Notes: generated by a model not told the origin, from the letters alone. Numbered from the stretch's first letter, positions 43,544 through 53,599 are shown. The stretch is DNA of 64,000 bases from CAUZIZ01 sp965219855 (GCA_965219855.1 CBDCOR010000009.1:62001-126000); one strand, 5' to 3'. Made by a program: numbers and translations.

Positions 43544-44422
43544 TCAATTGCAGTCGATAGTCTCACGAAAGTAGCGCTTACCATCGAGAAAGAGCTTTGT
43601 CCCTTCGTGGGTGAGGCGGTACCGGGTAGTGCTGCCGTCGTTGTAGGTCAGCAGCAGCGTGCCCGCCTCGGGACTTCCCGAAGCCATCCATTTACCAGCA
43701 TTCTCTGCTTGAAAGGCTCCACTTGCCCCACCGCCGAAGCCCCCGGACTTGGAACTCTTGAAAAAGAGTCCCTCCGGGCACAGCCAGATATATTCTTCTT
43801 CGGTGTAACCGCTACGCGTGAAAAATCGCGACAACTTACGACCACTGAGGCGGTCCATCCATGAGTCAGTTCCTTTGGCCTGAGAGTCACTGGGCTTGGG
43901 CTCCGGCTGGCCCAGCGAGAGTGAACCGCTTATCTTGCTTAATCCCGCACCCAATCTTTCGGCATCCTGAGGCCCGCTTGCGGCCATGAAAGACACCGCC
44001 CGACCACTTTTGCCAACTACCGTTGTCACCTGTCCCACCAGAGGACTCTGGGAACCAATGACGGAATAGTCGGCAGTCAGGACCGAGTCCTTGAGCCGCA
44101 CTTGTCCTTTGGGATGGAACACGATCCCATTTCCCACGCCGATGGCTCTGCTCATGGCGCTCTGCGCTCCCTGAACAGTCATTTCCTCGATAGTTGCGAA
44201 GATGTATGCTTCAAAATTCTTGCTCCTCATGAGGAGGACATTGCCATCTTTCGGAAGCACGGCGGCCCATCCGGCAGGTATCACTATCGATGCTCCATAG
44301 TCCGGAAATTCGAGCTTCGTTTCTCCTTGGTACTGAACGTCTGGCTGGACGATCTCGGCGGCTTCGGTGTGCAGCGCGCTGAAGAACAGGATCCAGATGA
44401 GGATTAATCTGGGGATACACAT
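43544..44422 (-). CDS. exported hypothetical protein, 292 residues
   Basis: No family name is assigned. A signal peptide (LILIWILFFSALHTEAAE) precedes a beta-rich domain (ASIVIPAGWAAVLPKDGNVLL, VGQVTTVVGKSGRAVSFMA). The C-terminal 80 residues (IWLCPEGLFFKSSKSGGFGGG, NAGKWMASGSPEAGTLLLTY, GTKLFLDGKRYFRE) resemble small lipocalin-like domains with a Gly-rich loop found in several exported bacterial proteins. It is upstream of, and in the same direction as, the propeller fragment at 42928. Confidence 0.65.
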   Translation of the reverse strand: MCIPRLILIWILFFSALHTEAAEIVQPDVQYQGETKLEFPDYGASIVIPAGWAAVLPKDGNVLLMRSKNFEAYIFATIEEMTVQGAQSAMSRAIGVGNGIVFHPKGQVRLKDSVLTADYSVIGSQSPLVGQVTTVVGKSGRAVSFMAASGPQDAERLGAGLSKISGSLSLGQPEPKPSDSQAKGTDSWMDRLSGRKLSRFFTRSGYTEEEYIWLCPEGLFFKSSKSGGFGGGASGAFQAENAGKWMASGSPEAGTLLLTYNDGSTTRYRLTHEGTKLFLDGKRYFRETIDCN

Positions 44423-44454
44423 AGCGGTAACCGCTACACGGCCCTCCTGGCCAG

Positions 44455-44660
44455 CTAGGCTTCAATCTCAATCTCTAGAAACGCACGCTTCTGATAACGC
44501 CCCGTGAGTTTGGCAAAACAATCTCCGATTCTCATCCCCCACCGGTACTTTCGCCGCAGCATCTCGTAGGCCCGTTGAATGACTTCGGGCTCGCTCACGA
44601 TGCGTCCCCGGAGAGAGCTGGACAATAGCACAATCTTGCCTATCCCCGGCCAAGTTTACT
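44455..44660 (-). pseudogene. C-terminal remnant of a PPOX-class F420/FMN-dependent oxidoreductase
   Basis: Read on the minus strand, about 65 codons end at TAG 44455: VLLSSSLRGRIVSEPEVIQR, AYEMLRRKYRWGMRIGDCFA and KLTGRYQKRAFLEIEIEA. The pattern AYELLRRKYGW...R...GRYDKRAVLE is the C-terminus of pyridoxamine-oxidase-like proteins; the N-terminal barrel is missing. The rest of the gap 44423-44889 shows no recognisable gene. Confidence 0.55.
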
Positions 44661-44889
44661 TCTCGAATGATCCAGCTCGCAGCCGGGGGCCGGACGAAGC
44701 TGAAGCTTCATGGGCTAGGAGATCATGCGAATGCCATCTTCGAGCAAAGCCCAGCTTCTCGGTCGGTCGTATGTAACCCACTCGTGTATATTGGTGCCGG
44801 GGTGTAGAGTAAGAAGGAGCGCTGAGCGAAATCTGGTAGGGGTACTTGGGCTTGCCCAGTAGGTCGAACTAGCCGCGACATGGGGGGGA

Positions 44890-45735
44890 ATGCCGCAACA
44901 GCAAGGCATGAGCATCGGAATTGACAATCCCTGGTATCCGGAAGGGGGACCCGGACGGCATCTCAAGGCCAGACTGAATAGGGGCGAGGTGCTAATTGGT
45001 CCGCTGCTTGAGGAATATGCCCGTCCCTCGCTGATCAAGCTGTTTCGGCACGCCGGGTTCGACTTCGTCTACATCGAGTACGAACACACCTTGTTCGGCT
45101 TGCCCGAGCTGGCCGACACTATTTTGTCCGCTCGTGACAACGGGCTGCCGGTCATCGCCAAGACGCCCCAGCTGGAGCGCCAGGAGGTTTCCAAACTGTT
45201 GGAAGCCGGCGTGGTAGGAATCCAGCTGCCGCGCACCGAAACCCGCGAGCAGGTCGAGACGCTGCTGAGCTACTTGAGATTTCCCCCAAAAGGGACCCGA
45301 GCTGTGGCACCGGGCTGGGGGAACAGCGACTATCGAGGCGTGACGGATTGGCAGGGTTGGATGGAGGAGCAGGACCAGGAGACTACGGTCGTCATCCACA
45401 TCGAGACCGCCCTGGCTTACGAAAACGCGGAAGACATTTTGAGTGTGCCAGGAATCGATATGTGCTATGTCGGTCCGGGAGACTCTTCGATCGAACTGGG
45501 ACACCCGGGCGACTACGATCATCCCGATGTGCGTGGTCCCATGGAACAGGTCCTCGGACTGTGCAAGAAATATGGCATCGCGTTCGGTACCACACCATCC
45601 AGCGGGAAGGCTGCAGGCGAGTGGGCTCGAAAGGGCGCCACCTTCTTTGAAGCCGAGTCCGAAGTCGGATTCATCCGGGCTGGGGCCGCCGCCCTCCTTT
45701 CTGACTATAGGGAGCACATCGGTCCGCTCGATTGA
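44890..45735 (+). CDS. HpcH/HpaI aldolase-family protein (2-keto-3-deoxy acid aldolase-like)
   Basis: The 281-residue cytoplasmic protein has the class II pyruvate-aldolase pattern: FDFVYIEYEHTLFG with the catalytic His region, GVVGIQLPRTET, the metal-binding Glu in VVIHIETALAYENAEDIL and the Asp in DMCYVGPGDSSIELG. It cleaves or forms 2-keto-3-deoxy sugar acids, releasing pyruvate. A G-run close to the ATG may be its RBS. The ISNCY-like element begins 55 bp after the stop. Confidence 0.85.
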   Translation: MPQQQGMSIGIDNPWYPEGGPGRHLKARLNRGEVLIGPLLEEYARPSLIKLFRHAGFDFVYIEYEHTLFGLPELADTILSARDNGLPVIAKTPQLERQEVSKLLEAGVVGIQLPRTETREQVETLLSYLRFPPKGTRAVAPGWGNSDYRGVTDWQGWMEEQDQETTVVIHIETALAYENAEDILSVPGIDMCYVGPGDSSIELGHPGDYDHPDVRGPMEQVLGLCKKYGIAFGTTPSSGKAAGEWARKGATFFEAESEVGFIRAGAAALLSDYREHIGPLD

Positions 45736-45790
45736 CCATGGCCCCGACAGGGTCGAGCCCTGTTGACGGTATTTCCATACAACTAACTAG

Positions 45791-47467
45791 TGCCCGTCCG
45801 GAAATGTGTAAGTAATTGATAAGGAAGGGGAAAGAGGGCTTTTTCAAGCTCCGAAACTGTCAGGGCCGTTTGCTAGACTATTTGGTGCAAACAATTAGAC
45901 TAAAACGACTTACGACGATTTCAGGAGTTCGGAGATGCGTAAAAAGCGTGGAAAACAACGCCCCCTTTCCCCGCAATGGCCCGATCACCAGCTGGCCCAT
46001 GAATTGAAGGTGATCTCGCGCATCCTGGACGACAATCCCCAGACGCTGGAGCTGATAGTACAAGATCTCTCTGACAGGGTCGATTCCGGTGTTGGCGCCC
46101 CCGGTTTGACGGCCGAGCAGGTGCTGCGTTGCGCCGTCATCAAACAGCTGCATCAGTTCAGCTATCGCAAGCTGGAGTTTCATCTGGTGGATTCGCAAAG
46201 CTGTCAGAGGCTCTGTCGCTTGCCCTATGGGGCGTCGATCAGCAAAGCCACCCTGGCGGAGAACCTGGGGAAGATTGAGCCGGGGACTTGGAAGGCGATC
46301 AACGACCACTTGGTGCTCTGGGCGCAGGCTCGGGGTCTGGAAAAAGGCCAACGGATTCGGGTCGATGCCACGGCGGTCGAGACGAACATCCACTATCCGC
46401 TCGACAGTGAGCTGTTGTACGACGGCATTCGAGTCGTGACCCAGTGGCTGGGGCGGCTGCGGGAGCGGGAAGGGATCGGCTTCGTCGATCATACGCGGCG
46501 GGCCAAGCGGCGCGTCCTGAACATCCGCAACCGCCGCGGCAAGAAGCGCCTGGACAGTTACCGCGATCTGATCAAAGTGGCGTCCAAGACGGCTCACTAT
46601 GCCGAGCAGGCGCTGGCAGCTTCCGCGCAGTGGAGCGATCCCCTCAGTCTGGCCGTGGCGGCGCAACTGGCCCACTATCTGGGGCTGTTGCACAAAGTCA
46701 TCGAGCAGACTCAACGACGGGTCCTTTCGGGCGAGGCCGTCGCGGCCCAGGAGAAGATCTGTTCCCTCTTCGAAGAGCACACCGATATTATCAAGAAGAG
46801 CCCTCGGGAAACGGTCTTCGGCCACAAGGTGTTTGTCAGCACGGGCGCCTCGTCGCTGATCCTGGATTGTGTGGTGGAACGGGGGAATCCGGCCGACAGC
46901 AACTATGTGCAACCCTTCTTAGAGCGGCATCGACAGCTGTACGGGAAGGTCCCCCGCCAGAGCGCCTGGGATGGTGGTTTTGCCTCGGCTGCCAACCTGC
47001 GCTGGGCCAAAGAGCAGGGGGTACAGGATGTGGCCTTTTCCAAAAAGTGTGGGTTGACGGTTGAGAGCATGGTGCGTTCCAGTTGGGTCTACAAACAACT
47101 CAAACGCTTCCGCGCCGGGATTGAGGGGTGCATTGGGACCCTCAAGCACACCTTCGGTCTCCACCGCTGTAGCTGGAAAGGCTGGCCTCACTTTCAAAGC
47201 TACGTCCATGCCAGCGTCCTGACCTATAACCTGGTCGTCCTGGCCCGACTCCTGTTGTAGCCTTTTGTGGCTGACCGTACTGCCTTGTGGCTCCGACTCG
47301 GGGAGAGGTCTGCGCCGAACCGCTGCTTTTTGGCCCGCGTGCCCTCGCTCGAGGGTCCTTGCTCTGGATCGAGCTGGGTCGAGCCGGTCTGTCAGCAGTC
47401 TCAAGTATAATAAGTGTTTACGATTCAACAGATTACAGTTCTGAAAACCCCGGTTTTCGGACGGGCA
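45791..47467 (+). mobile_element. ISNCY-like insertion sequence with CTAG target duplication (1677 bp)
   Basis: The ends TGCCCGTCCGGAAA (left) and, inverted, TGCCCGTCCGAAAA (right) form terminal inverted repeats. CTAG stands at 45787-45790 and 47468-47471, a 4-bp duplication. The element sits immediately after the stop codon of the amidohydrolase gene (TAG at 47472-47474 on the minus strand), leaving it intact. Confidence 0.88.
45935..47260 (+). CDS. DDE transposase, ISNCY/ISDol1-like
   Basis: The 441-residue enzyme starts at ATG with AGGAG upstream. Its N-terminus is a DNA-binding helical region (LTAEQVLRCAVIKQL). The catalytic core shows IRVDATAVETNIHYPLDSELL (first Asp), the middle VFGHKVFVSTGASSLILDCVVERGNPAD (second Asp region) and a late Glu in RFRAGIEGCIGTLKHTFGL. 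The DATAVETNIHYP motif is what I know from transposases annotated as ISNCY; IS1182/IS5-like is the alternative. Confidence 0.85.
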   Translation: MRKKRGKQRPLSPQWPDHQLAHELKVISRILDDNPQTLELIVQDLSDRVDSGVGAPGLTAEQVLRCAVIKQLHQFSYRKLEFHLVDSQSCQRLCRLPYGASISKATLAENLGKIEPGTWKAINDHLVLWAQARGLEKGQRIRVDATAVETNIHYPLDSELLYDGIRVVTQWLGRLREREGIGFVDHTRRAKRRVLNIRNRRGKKRLDSYRDLIKVASKTAHYAEQALAASAQWSDPLSLAVAAQLAHYLGLLHKVIEQTQRRVLSGEAVAAQEKICSLFEEHTDIIKKSPRETVFGHKVFVSTGASSLILDCVVERGNPADSNYVQPFLERHRQLYGKVPRQSAWDGGFASAANLRWAKEQGVQDVAFSKKCGLTVESMVRSSWVYKQLKRFRAGIEGCIGTLKHTFGLHRCSWKGWPHFQSYVHASVLTYNLVVLARLLL

Positions 47468-47471
47468 CTAG

Positions 47472-50400
47472 CTACCGCTCCCAGAAGAAAGGTTCGCGCT
47501 CCTTTGGGTGGTTGCCGATCTGGTGCATGGTTGAGGCTTCGTAAATGCGGCCGTTGAGAACCGTATAGCGCACCTTCTCTGTCAACCTGATGTCCTCCAG
47601 CGGATTGCCCTCTATGACCACCAGGTCGGCCAGCTTGCCCGGCTCTATCGATCCGATGTCGGCGTCGAGGCCGAGATAACGGGCCCCGTTTAGGGTGCAG
47701 GCTCGAATCGCTTGCAGCGGCGTCATGCCGCCCTGAACGAACATCCACAGCTCCCAATGGGCTGCCAATCCTTCCCGCTGACCATGTGCACCCAGGTTGA
47801 CGAGCACGCCTGCGTCGCTGAGCTGCTTGCACAGTCGCGCGATGTCGAAATGGTTCCAGTCACCGTCGTCCGCGTGGATTCGGCGGCGGGCCCTGGGCTC
47901 GTAGGCAAACGGTGGGACGAACGCACGGAGCCGCTGGTTCTCGTGGACCTTGGTGTGGCGGTACCAGTAGTACTCGCCCGAAAGACCGCCATACCCGACC
48001 ACCATGGTGGGCGTATAACCGACCTCGGACCCCGCCCAGAGCTGAATCATGTCCTTATAGCCCCTGGCAATCGGCAGCGCGTGCTCGATCCCGGTATGGC
48101 CATCGACAAGCATCGACATGTTGTGCTGGTAGAGCGAACCTCCCTCGGGCACAACCATCATTTCCAGCTCACGTGCGGCGGCAATCACCTGCTGACGCTG
48201 ATCCCGGCGCGGCTGGTTATAGCTCTTCACGCTGAAGGCGCCCACCGCCTTCATCCGGCGAAGGTGTCCGCGGGCGTCCTCCAGCGACTCGACGATCGCC
48301 TTGAAGGGGGCTTTGGCACCGTAGAGGATGGTCCCAGTGGAGAAGATGCGGGGGGCTGTCAACAGCCCGGCGCGGGCCATTTCGCTGGCAGCGAAGATGC
48401 TAGCGGTGTCATTCGACGGGTCGTGGACGGTGGTCACGCCGAAGGCGAGCGAGGCATAGTGCAGCCAATTCTGTTGTGGAATGATGCCATCTTGTCCCTG
48501 GGGGCCATGGGCGTGGACATCGATCAGCCCTGGGATCACGGTGGTACCTTTGAGATCGAAAACCTGGGCGTCGGGTGGCGGCTTGGTGCTCGAACTGGGA
48601 CCCACAGCCAGGATGCGATTGCCGTCAACGACGAGAGTGCCCTCCTCCAACACCTGGTCACCCTTCATGGTTACGATGCGCCCACCCACCAGGGCAAGCT
48701 TTCCCATCGGACGGTCTGAGGCCGTCGAGAAGCCGAGGTCCATACCCGAACCGATTTCCGCGGGCTCCGGAAGCTCCTCCGGTGCACCCTCCATGAAGTC
48801 AAAGGCGCTGCTGAGGTCGCGCGAGAACAGCTCGGAACCCAACGCCCAGTAGAGCCGACTTGAATCCCCGGCCCAATGCAGATACTCGCCGGCCGACTTG
48901 CTGACCTGCCGCTGCGGGATCGTCTCGCTGTTGGAACTGACCTTCACGGTTCTCCCGGTAGGAGGAAAGGGAGCGATATAGACATTGAAGTACTCTCGAA
49001 ACGCGATCCAGCGTCCGTCGGGAGAAACCTGGAACTCGGTGACATGCTCGCTGTCCAGATGAGTGAACTCATCGCTTCCATCCAGCTCGATACTCTTCAG
49101 GACGATGCTGAAGTCATCTCCACCTGGTTTCTGGTCCATGAAGAAGACACGTTCGTCGCTATCACCAAAATGAGGTGAGAAGCCTCCACGGACAATCCGC
49201 TTGGGTTCCCCACCCCCACTCGCCGAAACCCTGAAAAGTCCAGTATCGTGAGACCATCGAGGCGAACGGATCCTGCCCCCTGCGGCCTTGCGATACACGA
49301 TTGTCTTGCTATCAGGGCTGAAGGCGGGCTCCAGATAATGACCTGGATCCGTGGTAACGGTCCGGCCGCGACCCCCGTCAGTTGACACCACCCTGACACT
49401 GCCGAGCTGGGCGTCATCCCATGTGACGTAGACAATCCACTTCCCGTCGCGCGAGAAGGACGGGTAGAATTCGAAGTCCTGGTCGCTGGTGAGCCGGCGC
49501 GGCGAACCCTCGGGTAGATTTCGTCGGTAGAGATGGCCCAGGGCCTGGAAAACCACCGACTCGCCGTCTGGAGAAACCCGAACCCAGCGCAGCATCCTGG
49601 TGCGGAAGCTCTCAGGGTGGACGGCTACCGGGTAACGCAGGACTCGGTTCAGCTTTCGTTTGTGCCTGACGCGGAACGGAATGAGCTCGGCCTCACCGGT
49701 AGCGACTGTGACCTTGTGAAGCTTTCCCCCGCCCCAGACCACGATCGCCAGATCGTCTGGAGTCCACGCCATGCTCGGGTAGACGCCGTGCACGGCCCAG
49801 GTCTCCTGCATATCCCGATCGAGTCCATCCCACAACGGTCGCTCCTCGCCCGACTCCAGGTCGTGAAGGTAGAGCACGGTCTTGAGCCCACGGCGACGCA
49901 CGAAAGCGAGCCTCTTCCCATCGCGCGAGGGCGTGGGACGAATTGAACCGCCCACTCCGATAACGAAAGGCTCGATGTGCCCGGTGTTGCGGTCGAGTCG
50001 CTTGATCACGTAGATCTGGCCGTGTGGATTCTTGTTGTACTCGAACAATTTGCCGGGCGTGGCGTCTTGACTGAAATAGAGGTAGCGTCCATCCGGCGAG
50101 AACGCAGGCTCTCCCAGATCCTTTTGAAGGTTGGGCTTCTCCGTCATCTGCAGGCCCTTGCCGCCAGAGACATGGTAGAGCCAGATCTCTCCGGCACCGA
50201 GGCTGCGGCGCGAACTGAAATGCTTGCGGCCGGCGATGAACTGGCCGTCGGGCGACCAGGCGGGGCTGTTGACCAGGCGAAAGTCCTCCTTTGTGACCTG
50301 CCGTGGATCGGAGCCGTTACGGCCCATGACCCATAGGTTGTCTCCTCCACCACGGTCGCTGGTAAATGCGATCGACTTTCCGTCGGGGCTGTAGCACGGC

Positions 50401-50771
50401 TGCATGTCCCAAGCCATGCCCTCGGTCAAGGCTCTGGCTTCACCGCCCGCTATCGAAACTGCATAAAGGTCCCCAAGCAGGTCGAAGACTACCTCGGAGC
50501 CATCCGGGCTGACGTCGAGGCTCATCCAGGTACCTTCGTCTGTTTCGATGGCAACCTCGAAGGTCTCTCCGGGAGGTGCGTTGACGTCCCAGGGCGCTTC
50601 GTCTTCCTCAGTCTGCTCGGGCCCGGACTCCTCTTGCGCCGGCGAACGGGCCCAGGTCGAGCTCCCGGTCGACGCCAATCTCGCCGAATTGGAAGGTGCC
50701 CCAGCCGAGGGCCCAGGGGACATGGACAGCAGCATCAGGAAAGACAAGAGACGTGAGTGTCTAATCAACAT
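47472..50771 (-). CDS. exported amidohydrolase with N-terminal TolB/WD40-like propeller
   Basis: The 1099-residue product starts MLIRHSRLLSFLMLLSM, a signal peptide. Residues of about 85-650 contain PD40-type propeller repeats (YSPDGKSIAFTSDRGGGDNLWV, PAWSPDGQFIAGRK, PSFSRDGKWIVYVTWDDA, AFSPDSKTIVYRKAAGG). From about residue 690 an amidohydrolase domain follows: VIPGLIDVHAHG (HxH), DGHTGIEHALPI, NLGAHGQREGLAAHWE and the composite C-terminus GSIEPGKLADLVVIEGNPLEDI. It probably hydrolyses a peptide-like or cyclic amide substrate in the periplasm. The TAG stop is followed directly by the IS target CTAG. Confidence 0.9.
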   Translation of the reverse strand: MLIRHSRLLSFLMLLSMSPGPSAGAPSNSARLASTGSSTWARSPAQEESGPEQTEEDEAPWDVNAPPGETFEVAIETDEGTWMSLDVSPDGSEVVFDLLGDLYAVSIAGGEARALTEGMAWDMQPCYSPDGKSIAFTSDRGGGDNLWVMGRNGSDPRQVTKEDFRLVNSPAWSPDGQFIAGRKHFSSRRSLGAGEIWLYHVSGGKGLQMTEKPNLQKDLGEPAFSPDGRYLYFSQDATPGKLFEYNKNPHGQIYVIKRLDRNTGHIEPFVIGVGGSIRPTPSRDGKRLAFVRRRGLKTVLYLHDLESGEERPLWDGLDRDMQETWAVHGVYPSMAWTPDDLAIVVWGGGKLHKVTVATGEAELIPFRVRHKRKLNRVLRYPVAVHPESFRTRMLRWVRVSPDGESVVFQALGHLYRRNLPEGSPRRLTSDQDFEFYPSFSRDGKWIVYVTWDDAQLGSVRVVSTDGGRGRTVTTDPGHYLEPAFSPDSKTIVYRKAAGGRIRSPRWSHDTGLFRVSASGGGEPKRIVRGGFSPHFGDSDERVFFMDQKPGGDDFSIVLKSIELDGSDEFTHLDSEHVTEFQVSPDGRWIAFREYFNVYIAPFPPTGRTVKVSSNSETIPQRQVSKSAGEYLHWAGDSSRLYWALGSELFSRDLSSAFDFMEGAPEELPEPAEIGSGMDLGFSTASDRPMGKLALVGGRIVTMKGDQVLEEGTLVVDGNRILAVGPSSSTKPPPDAQVFDLKGTTVIPGLIDVHAHGPQGQDGIIPQQNWLHYASLAFGVTTVHDPSNDTASIFAASEMARAGLLTAPRIFSTGTILYGAKAPFKAIVESLEDARGHLRRMKAVGAFSVKSYNQPRRDQRQQVIAAARELEMMVVPEGGSLYQHNMSMLVDGHTGIEHALPIARGYKDMIQLWAGSEVGYTPTMVVGYGGLSGEYYWYRHTKVHENQRLRAFVPPFAYEPRARRRIHADDGDWNHFDIARLCKQLSDAGVLVNLGAHGQREGLAAHWELWMFVQGGMTPLQAIRACTLNGARYLGLDADIGSIEPGKLADLVVIEGNPLEDIRLTEKVRYTVLNGRIYEASTMHQIGNHPKEREPFFWER

Positions 50772-51245
50772 GGGCAATCCTAAATCACACAATAGAAAAG
50801 ACAACATACAAACGAACTCGAAAGCACAACCAGGAAATTCTAAACAATCTGGGCCTCGAATATCGGAAACGGTTCTGACAGAGTTTCGATGCAGACAAGT
50901 CAAGTCGTTCGCAGACTGGCAGTTCATCTGTTCGCGGCACTGTCTGATCTTGCATCCATTGTTGTTGCTGACGGGAAACCTCTCGCCACGCTGTCCAGTG
51001 ACAAGAGACGTGCGACTCGCGACTCTTCTCGAAGGGCGATGATAGTAAATCGTTTGGAATTTGGCGCTAGTGTTTGGAATCTGTTTATATCTTGTACCCT
51101 GGAATTTCTCTGAGTTTCGGCCCCGATGAAGCCCCGATCCCCCTTCTGGTAGTAAACTGGGGACAAGAGATAGAGGCGCGAATAGATTGTTTCAATTGTC
51201 CGATCTTTGACAGCCGATCACCCACCAAAGAGGAAGGATGAGATC
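50772..51245. other. intergenic region, 474 bp, divergent promoters expected
   Basis: No gene is supported. The stretch is AT-richer than its neighbours (for example 50790-50860) and lies between the divergent amidohydrolase and the secreted protein at 51246, so promoters for both are expected. I could not fix -10/-35 boxes with confidence. Confidence 0.5.
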
Positions 51246-52391
51246 ATGACAGCTAAACATTGGACCCGTTCCTTTTGCACCCTATTGTTGGTCTTCACGG
51301 GTGCTGCCGCCGGGCAGAACCTTGACCAGGACGTTCGCGTGTTTCCCACCCTTCCCGTGGGCCCCTTCCAGGATTTCACTCTCGAAGGCCTGATTACAGT
51401 CGCCAATCCCACCGACCAGCCGGCAGCGGTTTCGATCCTCGTTTTGGGCCCGGACTTTTCCCCGCCCTCGGTGGAGTTGACTCCTGTAGGATCGGGGAGT
51501 AGTGGTGTCGGCACAATGCCCGCCGGAGACGCTGAAGAAGTCAGGATAGGGACTAACCTGGCGCCTGGAACGAGCTGGACGGTAGAGATACGAGAGGCGG
51601 CTGACCCGCCAACCTTCAACGACATAGCGGTCCTGGTGGAAACGGAAGGGTTCGCAGTGAACAAGCTGATCGTCGAGGGAGCCCAAAATTTCAGAAACAG
51701 CGAAGGACAAATCGTGATCAGGACTCCCGTTTCAACCGAGCAGTTCGGCAACGAGTTCTCTGCCAGCATGAGTCGGGGACCCGGGCTCAATACGGGGTTC
51801 GCTGTTTTCTCCTATCTGGGTTCGACATCCGTTGCTATAGATGTCAACTTGCCGGAGCCGCCGACCTCCCTGTCCGGATCCGGTACGCGTTCGGTCACAA
51901 CCAACATCCAAGTCGAGGGCAAGCGGACCTTCTTCCTCGAGGACGTGTTCCCAGAGGGGACCCTCCCGGCTCAGGTTCCCTCGGCGCTGGTCAGGTTCAG
52001 GGTCGAGGACACTGGGAATCCTCCCATGGCGGTAACGGCGCTGGATGTAGTCAGCCCACCGATGTCGCCGCCCGGAACGATCCATATCTCGGCCAAGGAT
52101 GTAATGTCACCAGTGCCGGACACGATTTCTGGGCCTACACCGCCTGAGGGAGAACCTGCAAGTGTCGGCAGCTGGGCATTCGATCCTTCGCAGCTGACAA
52201 GACTCGAACGGCACCCATTTCCTCCCATAGAGTTCAGGGAACTGATCCTGCGCTGCCCAGTCGGCGAAGACGGAGAACCCGTCGCAATCTCTGAGTCGTT
52301 GAGAGACATGATTATCTCAAGCCATCGCAGCAACCCTCATGGAATCGCCGTAGTCAGGAAGCAGGGAGAAGTCGACACCAACGATTTCTGA
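51246..52391 (+). CDS. secreted hypothetical protein, beta-rich
   Basis: The 381-residue protein starts with a signal peptide (WTRSFCTLLLVFTGAAAGQ). It is beta-rich and Pro/Gly/Ser-rich, with ITVANPTDQPAAVSILVLGP, TNLAPGTSWTVEIREAA and SVAIDVNLPEPPTSLSGSGT, suggesting immunoglobulin-like modules. No catalytic motif is seen. A GGAAGGA element is upstream of ATG 51246; an open frame to 51207 is ignored. Confidence 0.65.
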   Translation: MTAKHWTRSFCTLLLVFTGAAAGQNLDQDVRVFPTLPVGPFQDFTLEGLITVANPTDQPAAVSILVLGPDFSPPSVELTPVGSGSSGVGTMPAGDAEEVRIGTNLAPGTSWTVEIREAADPPTFNDIAVLVETEGFAVNKLIVEGAQNFRNSEGQIVIRTPVSTEQFGNEFSASMSRGPGLNTGFAVFSYLGSTSVAIDVNLPEPPTSLSGSGTRSVTTNIQVEGKRTFFLEDVFPEGTLPAQVPSALVRFRVEDTGNPPMAVTALDVVSPPMSPPGTIHISAKDVMSPVPDTISGPTPPEGEPASVGSWAFDPSQLTRLERHPFPPIEFRELILRCPVGEDGEPVAISESLRDMIISSHRSNPHGIAVVRKQGEVDTNDF

Positions 52392-52506
52392 CATCACAGC
52401 GTCATGAACCAGTTAAAACTAAACTAATCCCAATCAAGTTTCGGGACGATAGGTAGTGCGAGAACCCGTAACTCACGGGGAAGCTGTCCCGTTTACGCTT
52501 GGACCA

Positions 52507-53592
52507 ATGAACTCCAGAGCCTTGGCCCTTCCATTAACCGAAACTGCGAAGCCCTCTATCACATTGCGGTCAGGTAGAGAGGGAACCCTGTCCGACCCCT
52601 CTCCAGAAGTGCTCAAACTTCTCCAGGATCTGCGCCGAGGCGAGAAGCCCCAGAGCCCCCTGGACTTGAGCCAGCTCAGGCTCGCCGGGTTGGATCTTAC
52701 CGAACTCGATTTGAGTGGAGCCGATCTCTCCGGATCCGATCTTTCTGGCGCCCAGCTTGCCAAGACGCGCATGATGCACTGCAAATTATGCGGTGCCAAT
52801 CTGACCGGAGCAGACTTGAGCGGCGCCGAGTTCGCGGGTGCCGATCTGAGTGATTGTTGTCTGGAGGGAGTCCGGGCCGAGGGAGCGGGTTTCGGAATGA
52901 CCACTATGCAACGGGTACGGTTTTTCGGAGCGGAGATGGACCACGCCACATTCAGCAAGTCGGACCTGAGCAATAGCGACCTGCGTTGTGCCAAACTGCG
53001 TCGGGCACGACTGCATGAATCCCTTTTGACCCAAGTCGATCTGTCCCAGGCCGACCTGACTGGCGCTAACCTGGAAGGCGCTGATGTAAAGGGGGCGGAC
53101 TTCAAGGATACTATCCTCTGCGCCGCGCGACTTTCCGGCTTGATCCAATATGAGTCCGCAAATTGGATCGGAGTTGACATCCGGGACATCCATTTTACCG
53201 GTGCCTACCTGATGCGCCGTTTCGTACTGGACCAGAACTTCCTCGAAGAGTTCAGAACTCGAGGCCGACTAGCCTCCCTGGCCTACCAGGTTTGGTGGAT
53301 CACCAGCGACTGCGGACGAAGTCTGAGCCGCTGGGGCCTGTGGACGGCCGCTCTCGTCCTCCTCTTTTCCTGGCTCTACACCATGGTCGGCATCGACTAC
53401 GGGTCGCATCCGACTTTTTTATCGCCGCTCTACTACAGCGTCGTAACCCTCACCACCCTCGGCTACGGAGATGTGGTGCCGAAGACTCCGATGGCCCAGA
53501 TCCTGGCCATGTTGGAAGTCGTCACGGGCTACGTGATGCTGGGTGGGTTGCTCTCCATCTTCAGCAATCGAATGGCGCGCCGCGCCGACTGA
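52507..53592 (+). CDS. pentapeptide-repeat protein with C-terminal potassium channel pore
   Basis: The protein of 361 residues has a pentapeptide-repeat solenoid over about residues 55-215 (LDLSGADLSGSDLSGAQLAK, GANLTGADLSGAEFAGADLS and others). Two membrane segments flank a K+ selectivity filter, TTLGYGD, near residue 333, with the helix WGLWTAALVLLFSWLYTMVG before it and a second helix after. It resembles two-TM ion channels fused to pentapeptide repeats; four subunits would form a pore and the solenoid may gate it. ATG 52507 is preferred; GTG at 52456 is an alternative. HDOD gene follows after 7 bp. Confidence 0.88.
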   Translation: MNSRALALPLTETAKPSITLRSGREGTLSDPSPEVLKLLQDLRRGEKPQSPLDLSQLRLAGLDLTELDLSGADLSGSDLSGAQLAKTRMMHCKLCGANLTGADLSGAEFAGADLSDCCLEGVRAEGAGFGMTTMQRVRFFGAEMDHATFSKSDLSNSDLRCAKLRRARLHESLLTQVDLSQADLTGANLEGADVKGADFKDTILCAARLSGLIQYESANWIGVDIRDIHFTGAYLMRRFVLDQNFLEEFRTRGRLASLAYQVWWITSDCGRSLSRWGLWTAALVLLFSWLYTMVGIDYGSHPTFLSPLYYSVVTLTTLGYGDVVPKTPMAQILAMLEVVTGYVMLGGLLSIFSNRMARRAD

Positions 53593-53599
53593 TATTGCC

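Noticed and set aside
44715..45038. Minus-strand 107-residue ORF overlapping the aldolase start
   Set aside because: No recognisable domain and it overlaps the 5' end of a well-supported aldolase gene.
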